64,000 nucleotides of DNA from Marinobacter algicola DG893 (GCF_000170835.1 NZ_ABCP01000002.1:186001-250000); one strand, 5' to 3'; counted from the first letter of the stretch, positions 1 to 9,507 are shown. A program made the numbers and translations. Notes: generated by a model from the letters alone, not told the origin.

Positions 1-251
1 TCATTCTGATAGGCCGCGTTCAGCGCGGCGTCGAATCGGGCCGGATCAATGGGAGAAAACCTTGCACGCCCTCCGCTGATGCGGTTGGCTTCCGCCAGGG
101 CTGAGTGACCCGCCCCGGGCCGTACCAGGATGACAGGGTCGCCTTCGTCGTCACGGGTCAGGATCACACCGTTGCGTTTGGCGAACGTGAAAGGTAGACG
201 GCCCAGCGGAGCATCCTGCGGCTGAAGTTCTGTGTCTGTGTCCACGATCAT
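1..251 (-). CDS. gspE: Type II secretion ATPase GspE, N-terminal part (partial)
   Basis: The translated N-terminus contains RLPFTFAKRNGV, then a V-I-L-V-R-P-G stretch, then an ALAEANR stretch ending in AALNAAYQN. This is the pattern of the N-terminal domain of the cytoplasmic secretion ATPase GspE, which powers pseudopilus assembly. The Walker motifs lie outside the window, so the call rests on the N-domain and on the divergent gspC. The ATG at 251 has GAGG directly against it. A GTG at 245 (third codon) has the same GAGG at a 6-nt spacing and may be the true start. The 188-bp AT-rich gap to gspC (252-439) should hold divergent promoters. The gene runs off the left edge. Confidence 0.72.
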   Translation of the reverse strand, partial: MIVDTDTELQPQDAPLGRLPFTFAKRNGVILTRDDEGDPVILVRPGAGHSALAEANRISGGRARFSPIDPARFDAALNAAYQN

Positions 252-439
252 CCTCGTTTTGTTGCCGGGGCGGGAAGAAAAAAGTTCCAGAATCCCTTTC
301 CATTCAATTAATTCAGAAAGGCTACCATAGGATATGGAACCGCTGAATAACTCTATACACTATACTGCCAATAAATCGTTGCAGTCTGATAACCTGTGGG
401 CCTTTTGCCGGCCCACACCTGCTCTTTTCGGGACATTCG

Positions 440-1102
440 ATGCTTTTTACCAGTTCAAGGTTACCACTGATACTCACCACCGTCGCAGGCATCGCCATGA
501 TTACTGTGACAGCGTGGCAGGGCGTTCGTTTCTGGCAGAATGAAACCAGTGCCGGCGACACCACCTCCACCGCTGACATGACAAAGGCGGAAACCGACAC
601 CCGGAAAGTTCCAGAGGTGAACCTGGCCTCTTTTGCTTTGTTTGGAGAACCCGGCAAAGAGGCGCCCCAAACGGAACCCGATACTGAAAACCTGCCAGAA
701 ACCAATCTGCGGCTCTTTCTTCGCGGTGTGCTGGCCGCCTCCGGAGATTTTCCTGGTAGCGCATTGATTGAAGACGACAAGCGCAACACCGAAGCCTACC
801 TGGTGGGTGATGAACTGCCCGGCAATGCGACCCTTCGGTCTGTTCGCCCGAATCGCATTATCATTGAGCGCGGCGGCAAACTCGAGAACCTCTATTTTCC
901 CGAAGATGAAGACAGAACGGGTCTGTCCATGGCTTCCACACAAACCTCCAACGATCAGGAGGAACCCAGGGACACGCAAATTCGTCCAACAGGTGTGGAC
1001 AGACGCTCTTCATCCACCAACGCAGACACCAGCGACCAACGCCGCGAGGAAATTCGGCAGCGCCTTGAACAACTTCGCGAACGCCTGAGAACCAACAACT
1101 GA
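440..1102 (+). CDS. gspC: Type II secretion inner-membrane protein GspC-like
   Basis: A 220-residue protein with a short cytoplasmic start, one membrane segment at about residues 8-24, and a periplasmic homology-region-like domain (N-L-x-L-x-G-V-L-A and the A-Y-L-V-G-D-E-L-P-G turn at about 95-140). An acidic, low-complexity linker and a charged helical tail rich in Arg, Glu and Gln follow. GspC links the inner-membrane platform to the secretin GspD. No PDZ or clear coiled-coil GspC tail is present, which matches the short GspC type. It lies divergent to gspE, with no gspD alongside, so the secretion genes are split. The LapG-like gene follows after 8 nt and may be co-transcribed. Confidence 0.7.
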   Translation: MLFTSSRLPLILTTVAGIAMITVTAWQGVRFWQNETSAGDTTSTADMTKAETDTRKVPEVNLASFALFGEPGKEAPQTEPDTENLPETNLRLFLRGVLAASGDFPGSALIEDDKRNTEAYLVGDELPGNATLRSVRPNRIIIERGGKLENLYFPEDEDRTGLSMASTQTSNDQEEPRDTQIRPTGVDRRSSSTNADTSDQRREEIRQRLEQLRERLRTNN

Positions 1103-1110
1103 GGACAGCC

Positions 1111-1773
1111 ATGGAGACGGCCGCATCGAATCCTCGCCGCAGCGGCTCCCTGCTTTCCATGCTACTCATGGTCATCACGTTAACGGTGGCCGCCTTCGAA
1201 CTCAGCGAACGGCTCATGACCTACGTGCGCTCGGAATTCGGCGAGGAGGCCCATGGCCGGCTGGAAACCTGGCAAAACCTTCACGACATGGCTTCCCGGG
1301 CAGCCATCGACCGACAGCTCCGGCTCGTGAATTCCTTCTTCAACCGCGTCCGATTTGTCAGCGACATTGCCCACTGGGGTGAGGAAGACTATTGGGCGAC
1401 GCCGGTTGAGTTGCTGACCACCAACGGCGGCGATTGCGAGGACTTCTCCATCGCAAAATACCTCACCCTTAAATCCATGGGCGTTCCCGACGAGCAACTA
1501 CGTATTGTCTACGTCAAGGCTCTGGAGCTGAACCAGGCGCATATGGTGCTGGCGTGGTATCCCGAGCCTGACGCCGACCCATTGATCCTCGACAACCTTA
1601 TCAACGAGATCAAACACGCGTCCCAGAGACCGGATCTGGAACCGGTCTACAGTTTTAACGGTGACGGTCTGTGGTTGAACCGTTCCGGTGGCGACTCCGA
1701 ACGAATCGGGGAAGCAAGGAAACTGGAGCACTGGCAAAGCCTGAATGATCGCATGGTGGACAGCCTCCGCTAG
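1111..1773 (+). CDS. lapG: Transglutaminase-like periplasmic cysteine protease (LapG family)
   Basis: A 220-residue bacterial transglutaminase-like cysteine protease. Residues 13-30 form a membrane or signal segment. The papain-like triad is visible as C109 in TNGGDCEDF, H144 in NQAHMVL and D161 in LILDNL. In Pseudomonas, LapG cleaves the large adhesin LapA in the periplasm under control of the c-di-GMP receptor LapD. No lapD or large adhesin is next to this gene, so its regulator and substrate must be elsewhere. It follows gspC after 8 nt. Triad and length match the family; the biofilm-release role is inferred from the family. Confidence 0.82.
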   Translation: METAASNPRRSGSLLSMLLMVITLTVAAFELSERLMTYVRSEFGEEAHGRLETWQNLHDMASRAAIDRQLRLVNSFFNRVRFVSDIAHWGEEDYWATPVELLTTNGGDCEDFSIAKYLTLKSMGVPDEQLRIVYVKALELNQAHMVLAWYPEPDADPLILDNLINEIKHASQRPDLEPVYSFNGDGLWLNRSGGDSERIGEARKLEHWQSLNDRMVDSLR

Positions 1774-1901
1774 ACTCACCGCTGTCGGCATAAGACACAA
1801 CACTTGTCGCCAGACGACACTGCGTTGACAGTACCTGGCGGTACAATCTGCCCCACGAATAATCAGACGCACACACATTATATCAACGAGGAATGGCCAA
1901 C

Positions 1902-3497
1902 ATGCGACGCTGGAACGGCTGGGGAGATGACCAGTTCAATCTTGAGTTACCCAAAGAGGGGCAGCGGTTTCTGGACAAGCGCGTGGGAAGCGCCACTCCA
2001 CTGGCGGATGTATCCCTGGAACAGGTTTGTGCCCAGGTGCCGGAAAGTAGGCTGCCGCCAAATCCAGCCTGTATCGACGCGGCCGAAGATCGGGTGCGTC
2101 ACGCCCGCGGGCAAAGCCTCGCAGACTGGCTCGCCATGCGCAGCGGCGACTTTGGTGTTTTTCCGGATGGTGTTGCCTATCCGGAGACGTCCCTGGATGT
2201 CCAGGCCCTGCTTCAATACGTCGACGACAACGGTATTGCCCTTATCCCCTATGGCGGCGGCACCAGCGTGGCGGGCCACATCAACCCCGTGGCCAGCGAT
2301 CAACCAGTGCTGACCGTCGATATGGGGCGGATGAATCGCCTGATAGACCTGGACAGAGAAAGCCAGATCGCTACTTTCGGGGCGGGCACCCCGGGACCGT
2401 TGGTGGAGTCCCAGTTGCGGGCGCTGGGTTATACCCTGGGGCACTTTCCGCAGTCTTTCGAACTGTCCACCATTGGCGGCTGGGTCGCCAGCCGTTCCAG
2501 CGGACAGCAGTCACTCCGCTACGGTCGTATCGAGCAGCTGTTTGCCGGGGGCCGCATCGAAACCCTGAAAGGCACACTGAACATTCCCACGATTCCCGCT
2601 TCGAGCGCCGGCCCGGACATCCGCGAGATGATCCTGGGCTCCGAGGGCAGGATCGGCCTGATCACCGAAGTTAAAGTACGTGTCACGCCCTTGCCGGCCC
2701 ATGAAAGCTTCCATGTCATGTTCTTCCCTTCGTGGGAGGAGGCTCGGACAGCCTGTCGCAAACTGGTGCAGAACCGTACCCAGCTCTCGATGCTTCGCCT
2801 GAGCAACGCCATCGAGACCGAAACCCAGCTCGCCCTGGCGGGACACCCCGGTATGATTGGCCTGCTGGAATCCTATCTGGGCCTGAGAGGCGCCAAATAC
2901 GGCAAATGCATGATGACGTTTGGCCTTACAGGCAGCAAACGCCAATGCCGGAATGCGCTCAAGGAAACCCGCGAAATCTGCCGCGAATTTGGCGGCATCT
3001 ACACTGGTCAGAAACTGGGCGAAAAATGGGCGGCCAAGCGCTTCACCATGCCCTACCTGCGGGAAGCGCTCTGGAAACTCGGTTACGCCGTCGACACCCT
3101 GGAAACCGCCACCGACTGGGACAACGTCGATAAACTCTTAAACCAGATTGAAGAAAATCTCCGTAACCAACTGAATGAAAAGGAAGAGCTGGTTCACGTT
3201 TTCACGCACCTTTCGCATTTCTATACCCAGGGCTGCAGCCTGTATACCACCTATGTGTTCCGCGTGGCCGACAGCTACGAGGAAACCCTGGCTCGCTGGA
3301 AAACCCTGAAAAACAGCACATCGGACATTATCGTTAACAACCGGGGCACCATTAGCCATCAACATGGCGTTGGCAAGGATCACGCTCCCTTCCTGCCGGT
3401 TGAAAAAGGCGAGCTGGGCATGCTGGCCATCGGATCTCTTTGCCAGGCATTCGACCCGGCCGGCTTGATGAATCCACAAACACTGGTTCAGAAGTAA
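1902..3497 (+). CDS. FAD-binding oxidase, alkyl-DHAP synthase-like
   Basis: A VAO/PCMH-type flavoprotein of 531 residues. The FAD-binding loop PYGGGTSVAGHI lies near residues 116-127, and the C-terminal SHQHGVGKDH motif near residue 485 is typical of alkyldihydroxyacetonephosphate synthases, which make the ether bond of ether lipids. An ATG also exists at 1893, but GAGGA would lie almost against it. The ATG at 1902 is 9 nt from GAGGA and gives MRRWNGWGDD, so I prefer it. The stop overlaps the next start (TAATG), so it is translationally coupled to glpD. The substrate could instead be a 2-hydroxy acid or a lipid-derived alcohol. Confidence 0.78.
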   Translation: MRRWNGWGDDQFNLELPKEGQRFLDKRVGSATPLADVSLEQVCAQVPESRLPPNPACIDAAEDRVRHARGQSLADWLAMRSGDFGVFPDGVAYPETSLDVQALLQYVDDNGIALIPYGGGTSVAGHINPVASDQPVLTVDMGRMNRLIDLDRESQIATFGAGTPGPLVESQLRALGYTLGHFPQSFELSTIGGWVASRSSGQQSLRYGRIEQLFAGGRIETLKGTLNIPTIPASSAGPDIREMILGSEGRIGLITEVKVRVTPLPAHESFHVMFFPSWEEARTACRKLVQNRTQLSMLRLSNAIETETQLALAGHPGMIGLLESYLGLRGAKYGKCMMTFGLTGSKRQCRNALKETREICREFGGIYTGQKLGEKWAAKRFTMPYLREALWKLGYAVDTLETATDWDNVDKLLNQIEENLRNQLNEKEELVHVFTHLSHFYTQGCSLYTTYVFRVADSYEETLARWKTLKNSTSDIIVNNRGTISHQHGVGKDHAPFLPVEKGELGMLAIGSLCQAFDPAGLMNPQTLVQK

Positions 3498-5125
3498 TGC
3501 CACTGACGCGCGAACAGAAGCTTGACCAACTGGCCCGTGGCGACGCCGACTTCGATGTGGTGGTGATCGGCGGAGGCATTACCGGCGCGGGCATTGCTCG
3601 CGAAGCTGCCGGTAGCGGCTTGAGCACCTTGCTGGTGGAGCAACGGGACTTCTCCTGGGGCACTTCCAGCCGTTCCTCGAAGATGATCCATGGTGGCCTG
3701 CGCTACCTGGGCAGCGGGCACTTTCGCCTGACTCGGGACGCGGTTCGAGAACGGGAGCGCCTGTTGGCAGAGGCGCCGGGGCTGATTGATCCCCTTCGTT
3801 TCATCATGCCTCACTACCAGAAGCAGTTCCCCGGCCCGAAGCTGTTCCAAATGCTTCTGCGCCTGTACGACCGACTTTCAGGCAAGCCATCCAGGCAGCG
3901 ACTCAGCCCGGTAGAAACTCTGCAGTGGGTGCCTGGCCTGTCAACCAGCCATCTTACCGGTGCCAGCGGTTTCACCGATGCTGTCACCGACGACTCACGG
4001 CTGGTGCAACGCGTGCTCGCAGAAGCCGAAGCCGATGGCGCCATTTGTCTGAATTACATGGAGGCGCAGACCGTTCTCCGAAACAGTGAGACCAACACCG
4101 TCACAGGCGTTCGGCTTCTGGACACCAGCAAAGAGGCCCAAACACAGGAATTGATCGTCAACACTCCATTGGTTATTAACGCCACGGGTGCCTGGGCGGG
4201 CCAATTGAAGCAGACCAATAGTGCAGACACCCGAATACGTCCCCTGAGAGGAAGCCACCTGGTTGTTCCCTATTCGCGGCTTCCGGTGTCCTGTTCAGTT
4301 TCCCTGTTTCATCCGGAGGACCATCGCCCGGTATTTGCCTTCCCATGGCAAGGCGCCACGGTGCTCGGGACCACGGATCTCGATCACATAGAGTCGCTGT
4401 CCCATGAGCCGGCCATCAACCGGAAGGAACTGGACTACCTGCTGCAGATCTCCTCAAGCCTGTTCCCCAGTAGTGCCATAACAGAACGTGACGTGATCGC
4501 AACCTGGGCCGGAGTGCGCCCCGTCGTCACCCAATCACCCGTGGTCAATCAATCAAAGGGAACGCGAAAACCCTCAAAGGAAAATCGGGAGCATGTGATC
4601 TGGTCCGACAACGGCCTGATCAGTGTCGCCGGTGGCAAGTTAACCACTTTCCGGTTGATCGCCCGGGAAGTACTCGAACGGGGGCAAATATCAGGGTTTC
4701 GCCTCAGGAACGATGCGCAGCCTGTATTCACACCGCCCCCGAACCTCGAACGTCCTGACGCCATCAGCCATCAAAACTGGCATCGTTTACAAGGCTTTTA
4801 CGGCCCTGCTCTGGCAGAGGTTCTGCGTGCCGGCACCCATGAAACCATTGCTGGCACCGATATGCTATGGGCAGAGCTGGCCTGGGCGGCCGCCAATACA
4901 GGCGTAATCCACCTGGATGACCTGATGTTGCGCCGTACCCGGCTCGGGCTGGTCCTTCCAAAAGGCGGCGAAGATCTGCTCCCGGAAATACGTTCTCTGT
5001 GCAAACCCATCCTGGCCTGGGACGACACCACCTGGGAACGGGAAGAGGCACGTTATCTGGAGCTCTGGCGCGCTAGCTATTCGCTACCGGCCACATCTCC
5101 GGCCAAACCGGGGGCCACTGGATGA
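3497..5125 (+). CDS. glpD: FAD-dependent glycerol-3-phosphate dehydrogenase/oxidase
   Basis: A 542-residue GlpD-family enzyme that oxidises sn-glycerol-3-phosphate to dihydroxyacetone phosphate and passes electrons to quinone at the inner membrane. The N-terminus carries the Rossmann FAD motif VVVIGGGITGAGIAREAAGS. It is followed by the GlpD signature F-S-x-G-T-S-S-R-S-S-K-M-I-H-G-G-L-R-Y-L. The C-terminal helical DAO_C domain is also recognisable (G-x-K-x-T-T-F-R near residue 380). The start is the ATG in TAATG that overlaps the upstream stop. The end overlaps the kinase start (ATGA). The neighbours suggest it serves a lipid-glycerol pathway rather than free glycerol uptake, since no glpF is present. 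Confidence 0.88.
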   Translation: MPLTREQKLDQLARGDADFDVVVIGGGITGAGIAREAAGSGLSTLLVEQRDFSWGTSSRSSKMIHGGLRYLGSGHFRLTRDAVRERERLLAEAPGLIDPLRFIMPHYQKQFPGPKLFQMLLRLYDRLSGKPSRQRLSPVETLQWVPGLSTSHLTGASGFTDAVTDDSRLVQRVLAEAEADGAICLNYMEAQTVLRNSETNTVTGVRLLDTSKEAQTQELIVNTPLVINATGAWAGQLKQTNSADTRIRPLRGSHLVVPYSRLPVSCSVSLFHPEDHRPVFAFPWQGATVLGTTDLDHIESLSHEPAINRKELDYLLQISSSLFPSSAITERDVIATWAGVRPVVTQSPVVNQSKGTRKPSKENREHVIWSDNGLISVAGGKLTTFRLIAREVLERGQISGFRLRNDAQPVFTPPPNLERPDAISHQNWHRLQGFYGPALAEVLRAGTHETIAGTDMLWAELAWAAANTGVIHLDDLMLRRTRLGLVLPKGGEDLLPEIRSLCKPILAWDDTTWEREEARYLELWRASYSLPATSPAKPGATG

Positions 5126-6684
5126 ACACGACCGAACCGCTCATCCTGGCCATCGACAACGGCACACAGAGCGTACGGGCCCTGCTATTCGACACTCAGG
5201 GCAATCTCGTCGGCAAGGGCAAACAGGAAATTGAGCCCTACTTCTCCGAGCAGCCGGGCTGGGCGGAACAACATCCGGAGTACTTCTGGGATAACCTCGG
5301 TAAGGCGTGCGAACTGCTTTGGAAAAACACCGAAGCCAGGCCGGATCAAGTGGCCGGGGTAACGCTGACCGCCCAGCGGGGCACCGTCGTTAATCTGGAC
5401 GAACACGGAAAGCCACTTCGACCAGCCATCATCTGGCTCGACCAGCGACACGCCCGGGTTGAAGGCCCAGTGCCTGGCGCTTGGGGCTGGCTGTTCAAGC
5501 TGCTTCGGCTTGAGCCTACCGTTGACCGCTTCCGAGAAAAAACCCAGGCCAACTGGATTGCTCAGAACCAGCCAGAGATATGGGCGGCCACCCGGCATTT
5601 CCTGTTGCTGTCGGGCTATCTGAACTACCGCCTGACCGGCCAGTTCAGAGACTCCGTGGGCAGCCAGGTGGGGTATATCCCATTCGACTACAAACGCCAC
5701 CAGTGGGCCGGCCCACGTGATTTCAAGTGGCTCACCATGCCCGTTCGCCGTGAGATGTTGCCGGAGCTGGTTAAGCCCGGCGATAAGATCGGCAACCTCA
5801 CCGAAGACGCGGCCCGGCAACTTGGCTTATCCGGGCCACTTCCGGTGATTGCAGCGGCGTCTGACAAGGCCTGCGAAATACTCGGCTCCGGTGGCCTGAC
5901 ACCAGATGTCGGCTGCATGAGCTACGGCACTACCGCTACCATCAACACCACCAGCAAACGTTACCTGGAACCGGTTCGCATGATGCCGCCCTATCCCTCC
6001 GCCCTGCCCGGCCATTATTCCACCGAGGTGATGATCTACCGGGGTTTCTGGATGGTGAGTTGGTTCAAGCGCGAATTCGGCCTGCGGGAACAGAAACTGG
6101 CGGAGCAGAAAGGCGTGGAGCCGGAAGTCCTGTTCGATGAACTGGTTCGGGCCGTTCCGGCCGGTTCCATGGGATTAATGCTACAACCCTACTGGTCACC
6201 CGGGGTGCGTCAGCCCGGGCCGGAAGCCAAGGGTTCCATCATCGGTTTTGGCGACGTGCATACCCGCTCCCATATCTACCGCGCCATACTGGAAGGCCTG
6301 GCTTACGCCCTGCGTGAAGGTAAGGAACGGATCGAGAAACGCAGCGGCGTCCCCATCCGCAGGCTGAGAGTCGCTGGTGGCGGCTCTCAAAGCGACGCTG
6401 CCATGCAACTGACCGCCGATGTATTCGGCCTGCCCGCGGAACGGCCCCATACCTACGAAACCTCCGGTCTTGGTGCCGCCATCGACGCCGCTGTTGGCCT
6501 GGGGCTCCATCCGGATTTTGAAACGGCGGTGAGCGCGATGACCCGAGTTGGTGATGTCTTCCATCCGCAGGCCGACACCGAGAAACTCTATGAGCGCCTG
6601 TATCGTGAGGTATACCTGAAAATGTACCCTCAGCTTCAGCCGCTGTACCGAAAGATCCGCGATATCACCGGCTATCCGGATTAA
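5122..6684 (+). CDS. FGGY-family carbohydrate (polyol/glycerol-type) kinase
   Basis: A 520-residue FGGY sugar/polyol kinase. The N-domain begins LAIDNGTQSVRALLFD, the phosphate-1 motif of this actin-like ATPase fold. The C-domain has GGGSQSDAAMQLTADVFG and GLGAAIDAAVGLGL, the FGGY signature and adenosine loop. It overlaps glpD by 4 nt (ATGA) and is the third gene of the operon. Glycerol kinase would fit, because it would supply glycerol-3-phosphate to GlpD. The sequence diverges enough from classic GlpK that I leave the substrate open. The 109-bp gap to ctaG holds no gene. Confidence 0.8.
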   Translation: MNTTEPLILAIDNGTQSVRALLFDTQGNLVGKGKQEIEPYFSEQPGWAEQHPEYFWDNLGKACELLWKNTEARPDQVAGVTLTAQRGTVVNLDEHGKPLRPAIIWLDQRHARVEGPVPGAWGWLFKLLRLEPTVDRFREKTQANWIAQNQPEIWAATRHFLLLSGYLNYRLTGQFRDSVGSQVGYIPFDYKRHQWAGPRDFKWLTMPVRREMLPELVKPGDKIGNLTEDAARQLGLSGPLPVIAAASDKACEILGSGGLTPDVGCMSYGTTATINTTSKRYLEPVRMMPPYPSALPGHYSTEVMIYRGFWMVSWFKREFGLREQKLAEQKGVEPEVLFDELVRAVPAGSMGLMLQPYWSPGVRQPGPEAKGSIIGFGDVHTRSHIYRAILEGLAYALREGKERIEKRSGVPIRRLRVAGGGSQSDAAMQLTADVFGLPAERPHTYETSGLGAAIDAAVGLGLHPDFETAVSAMTRVGDVFHPQADTEKLYERLYREVYLKMYPQLQPLYRKIRDITGYPD

Positions 6685-6793
6685 CACAACAAACCGAACA
6701 ATCTCTTGAATTTAGCCGTCACTCCGGTAAAACTCTGGATCAGTCACAACAACAATCACCCGGTTCCACCCCCAGAGCACAAAGGCAAGCCCG

Positions 6794-7636
6794 ATGTCGG
6801 CCTTAGACTACCTCGTACCCTATGACTTCTCGCCGCTCACCATAGTGAGTTTCGTGCTCGTTCTGGCGTTCTACGGGTACGGCCTGGTCAGGATGCCTGC
6901 CGAAGATCGCCCTGGAAGCGGCCGGATACTGGTAATTGTGGTGGGCGTCATGCTTTGTTACGGCGTGATGCAAACCCGTTTTGATTACTACTCCCAGTAC
7001 ATGTTCTTCGTTCACCGGGGCCAGCACCTGATTCTGCACCACCTGGGGCCGATCCTGATTGCATTGTCCAATCCCCTTCCGGTAATGCGTTTCCTCTATA
7101 GCCTGATCGCTCCCGGGGTACGGCGGGCATTAATACCGCTGGGATGGGTGTACCGTTTTCTCCAGCACCCGGCGATTGCCTCATTCCTGTTTGTGGGGCT
7201 TATCTACTTCTGGCTCTGGCCCCCTATCCACTTCGACGCCATGCTCAGCCGGGATCTGTATTGGGTGATGAACTGGAGCATGCTGCTGGACGGCATGTTG
7301 TTCTGGTGGTTGATCTTCGACCCTCGCTCCCCGGTTACGAGCGACGCCCTCGGTTATGGTAAACGCATCCTGCTTCTGGCGGTGGTTGCAATACCTCAGA
7401 TGATCCTTGGCGCTTATATCGTGTTTGCGCGAGGTATGGTGTACGACGTTTATGAGGTATGCGGGCGGGCCTGGCCCATGCCGCCTGAGACCGATCAGCT
7501 GCTCGGCGGGTTGTTGACCTGGATTCCGCCGGCGATGATGAGCATTCTCGGCATACTGATTATCCTTCGACGTGCCATGCGTGAAGATGGCAAGGTGTCA
7601 CCCTATAACGAAAAACTGAAGGCCAGCCATTCATGA
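6794..7636 (+). CDS. ctaG: Cytochrome c oxidase assembly factor CtaG (caa3-type)
   Basis: A 280-residue polytopic membrane protein with about seven hydrophobic segments. Histidine-containing loops such as HRGQHLILHHLGP, and the W-L-W-P-P-I-H segment, are typical of the CtaG_caa3 family. These proteins help insert copper into heme-copper oxidases. It overlaps the following SCO-type lipoprotein gene by 4 nt, so the pair is a small copper-delivery operon. No oxidase subunit genes are adjacent. CtaG of this family is unrelated to Cox11, which has the same symbol in other bacteria. Confidence 0.85.
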   Translation: MSALDYLVPYDFSPLTIVSFVLVLAFYGYGLVRMPAEDRPGSGRILVIVVGVMLCYGVMQTRFDYYSQYMFFVHRGQHLILHHLGPILIALSNPLPVMRFLYSLIAPGVRRALIPLGWVYRFLQHPAIASFLFVGLIYFWLWPPIHFDAMLSRDLYWVMNWSMLLDGMLFWWLIFDPRSPVTSDALGYGKRILLLAVVAIPQMILGAYIVFARGMVYDVYEVCGRAWPMPPETDQLLGGLLTWIPPAMMSILGILIILRRAMREDGKVSPYNEKLKASHS

Positions 7637-8250
7637 AAAGTCGGTTCCTACCCTGCAGTCATAGAACGATCTCTGCCATGGCACTTTTGGCGTCCCTGGT
7701 GATGCTTGGTGGGTGCTTTGGCGACGATGAAAACTGGAATGGCAAAGACATCAGTGGGCTTATGCCGGAATTGGCCTTCGAACTGACAGGCACCTCGGGC
7801 GAAACGGTGACGGCTTCGCAAACCGACGGCAATATCCGGCTGCTGTTCTTCGGCTTCACGTCTTGCCCCGATATCTGCCCCGCCACGCTTCAGAAACTGT
7901 CCAGGGCGGTGACAAATTTGCCGGAGGCGTTGCGGACGGACACGCAGATTGTCTTTGTCAGCGTGGACCCACAACGGGACACCCCAGAACGCATCGACAG
8001 CTACGTGAGCTTTTTCAGCGACCGGGCCATCGGCCTGACCGGCGAGGAACCGGCGCTCAGGGAACTCAGTAAGCGTTATCGCACGACCTTTGGTTACGAC
8101 GAGCCAGATGCGGAAGGTAACTACAACGTCTCACACAGCGGCGCCGTGTATGTGTTCGACCGCGAAGGAAAGGCCCGCCTGTTGATCCGTCCAGAGCTGA
8201 GTGTGGAGGAAATCCGTACAGATCTGGTGGCGTTGGCTGAAGAAAGCTAA
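7633..8250 (+). CDS. SCO1/SenC/PrrC-type copper chaperone lipoprotein
   Basis: A 205-residue thioredoxin-fold SCO protein. The signal peptide ends in a lipobox-like LGGC with Cys28, so it is probably a lipoprotein facing the periplasm. The copper ligands are C78 and C82 in TSCPDICPATL and H168 in NVSHSG, the conserved CxxxC plus His set. SCO proteins load the CuA site of cytochrome c oxidase. The start overlaps ctaG by 4 nt. The gene ends 10 nt before the convergent CoA-transferase gene. Confidence 0.9.
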   Translation: MKSRFLPCSHRTISAMALLASLVMLGGCFGDDENWNGKDISGLMPELAFELTGTSGETVTASQTDGNIRLLFFGFTSCPDICPATLQKLSRAVTNLPEALRTDTQIVFVSVDPQRDTPERIDSYVSFFSDRAIGLTGEEPALRELSKRYRTTFGYDEPDAEGNYNVSHSGAVYVFDREGKARLLIRPELSVEEIRTDLVALAEES

Positions 8251-8260
8251 CGCGACCGGA

Positions 8261-9484
8261 TCACGAGATGACGCCGCGTTCCCTGAGGCTCGCTATTTCG
8301 CCGGGAGAAAGGCCGGCAACCCTCTCCAGGACTTGTTTAGATTGTTCCCCCAGCAGCGGAGGCGCCGTCCTGTAGCTTACCGGAGTCAGCTTCAGCCTGA
8401 TTGGATTGCCAACCGTCGGGACATCGCCCAGCAATGGGTGTTGAACAGACTGCTTCATTCCCCGCGCAAGAACCTGTGGATCCTCAAAGACCTGATCCAG
8501 GGTGTTAACCGGTCCACATGGCACCCCGGAGCGCTCCAGAACTTGCACCCATTCCTGTGTTGACCGCATCACCGTGGCCTGCCGCAGCCTTGGAATCAAT
8601 TCCTTGCGATTCGCCACTCTGGCCCGATTTGTCGCAAAACGCTCATCGCTTGCCCACTCCGGATGCCCGAGCACATCGCACAACCGCGCGAACTGCTCAT
8701 CGTTACCGACTGTCAGCACCATGTTGCCGTCTGCCGTCGGAAAATCCTGATATGGGACAATATTGGGATGGGCGTTACCCATCCTCCCTGGCGCCTGGCC
8801 CGTGGTCAGGTAATTCATGGCCTGATTCGCCAGACAGGCTACCTGCACATCCAGCAGCGCGGCCTCCACATACTGCCCCTCTCCCGTACGGTCACGGTGA
8901 CTGAGCGCGGCGAGCACACCGATCGTGGCATACAGCCCGGTCATAATGTCCGTCAGTGCTACGCCGACCTTCATCGGCCCGGCGCCGGGCTCCCCGTCCG
9001 GTTGCCCGGTGATGCTCATAAGCCCGCCCATGGCCTGGATCAAAAAATCATAGCCGGGCCGATTCGCGTACGGGCCATCCTGGCCAAACCCGGTGATCGA
9101 ACAGTAGATGAGTTTGGGGTTGATACGCTTCAGGCTTTCATAATCCAGGCCATAGCGCTTGAGGCCACCCACTTTGAAGTTTTCAAGAATGACATCCGAT
9201 TCTGCGACCAGCTTTCGGATCAGTTCCTGCCCTTCGGGATGGGCGATATCGACTGCGAGGGACTGCTTGTTGCGATTGGCGGTCAGGAAGTAGGCGGATA
9301 GATCTGCATTGCCATCAGCCCCCTGAAGATAGGGAGGCCCCCACGATCGAGTATCGTCCCCGGATTTTGGGCGCTCAATCTTGATCACCTCCGCGCCGAG
9401 ATCGCCCAGGATCTGGCCCGCCCAAGGGCCGGCCAGCACCCTGGAGAGATCCAGGACACGCAAGTGAGATAGGGCACCAGTCAT
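8261..9484 (-). CDS. CaiB/BaiF-type (class III) CoA-transferase
   Basis: A 407-residue class III CoA-transferase. The start is preceded by a strong AAGGAG. The N-terminus LRVLDLSRVLAGPWAGQILG is the family hallmark, and IKIERPKSGDDTR and YDFLIQAMGGLM are further conserved blocks. These enzymes move CoA between a carboxylate and an acyl-CoA, for example succinyl-CoA:glutarate or formyl-CoA:oxalate. It is the last gene of the minus-strand catabolic block and directly follows the semialdehyde dehydrogenase. A role in activating a dicarboxylate made by that enzyme (succinate or glutarate type) is an inference from this pairing. Confidence 0.88.
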   Translation of the reverse strand: MTGALSHLRVLDLSRVLAGPWAGQILGDLGAEVIKIERPKSGDDTRSWGPPYLQGADGNADLSAYFLTANRNKQSLAVDIAHPEGQELIRKLVAESDVILENFKVGGLKRYGLDYESLKRINPKLIYCSITGFGQDGPYANRPGYDFLIQAMGGLMSITGQPDGEPGAGPMKVGVALTDIMTGLYATIGVLAALSHRDRTGEGQYVEAALLDVQVACLANQAMNYLTTGQAPGRMGNAHPNIVPYQDFPTADGNMVLTVGNDEQFARLCDVLGHPEWASDERFATNRARVANRKELIPRLRQATVMRSTQEWVQVLERSGVPCGPVNTLDQVFEDPQVLARGMKQSVQHPLLGDVPTVGNPIRLKLTPVSYRTAPPLLGEQSKQVLERVAGLSPGEIASLRERGVIS

Positions 9485-9507
9485 TTAATTCTCCTTGAAC
9501 ACAGGGC

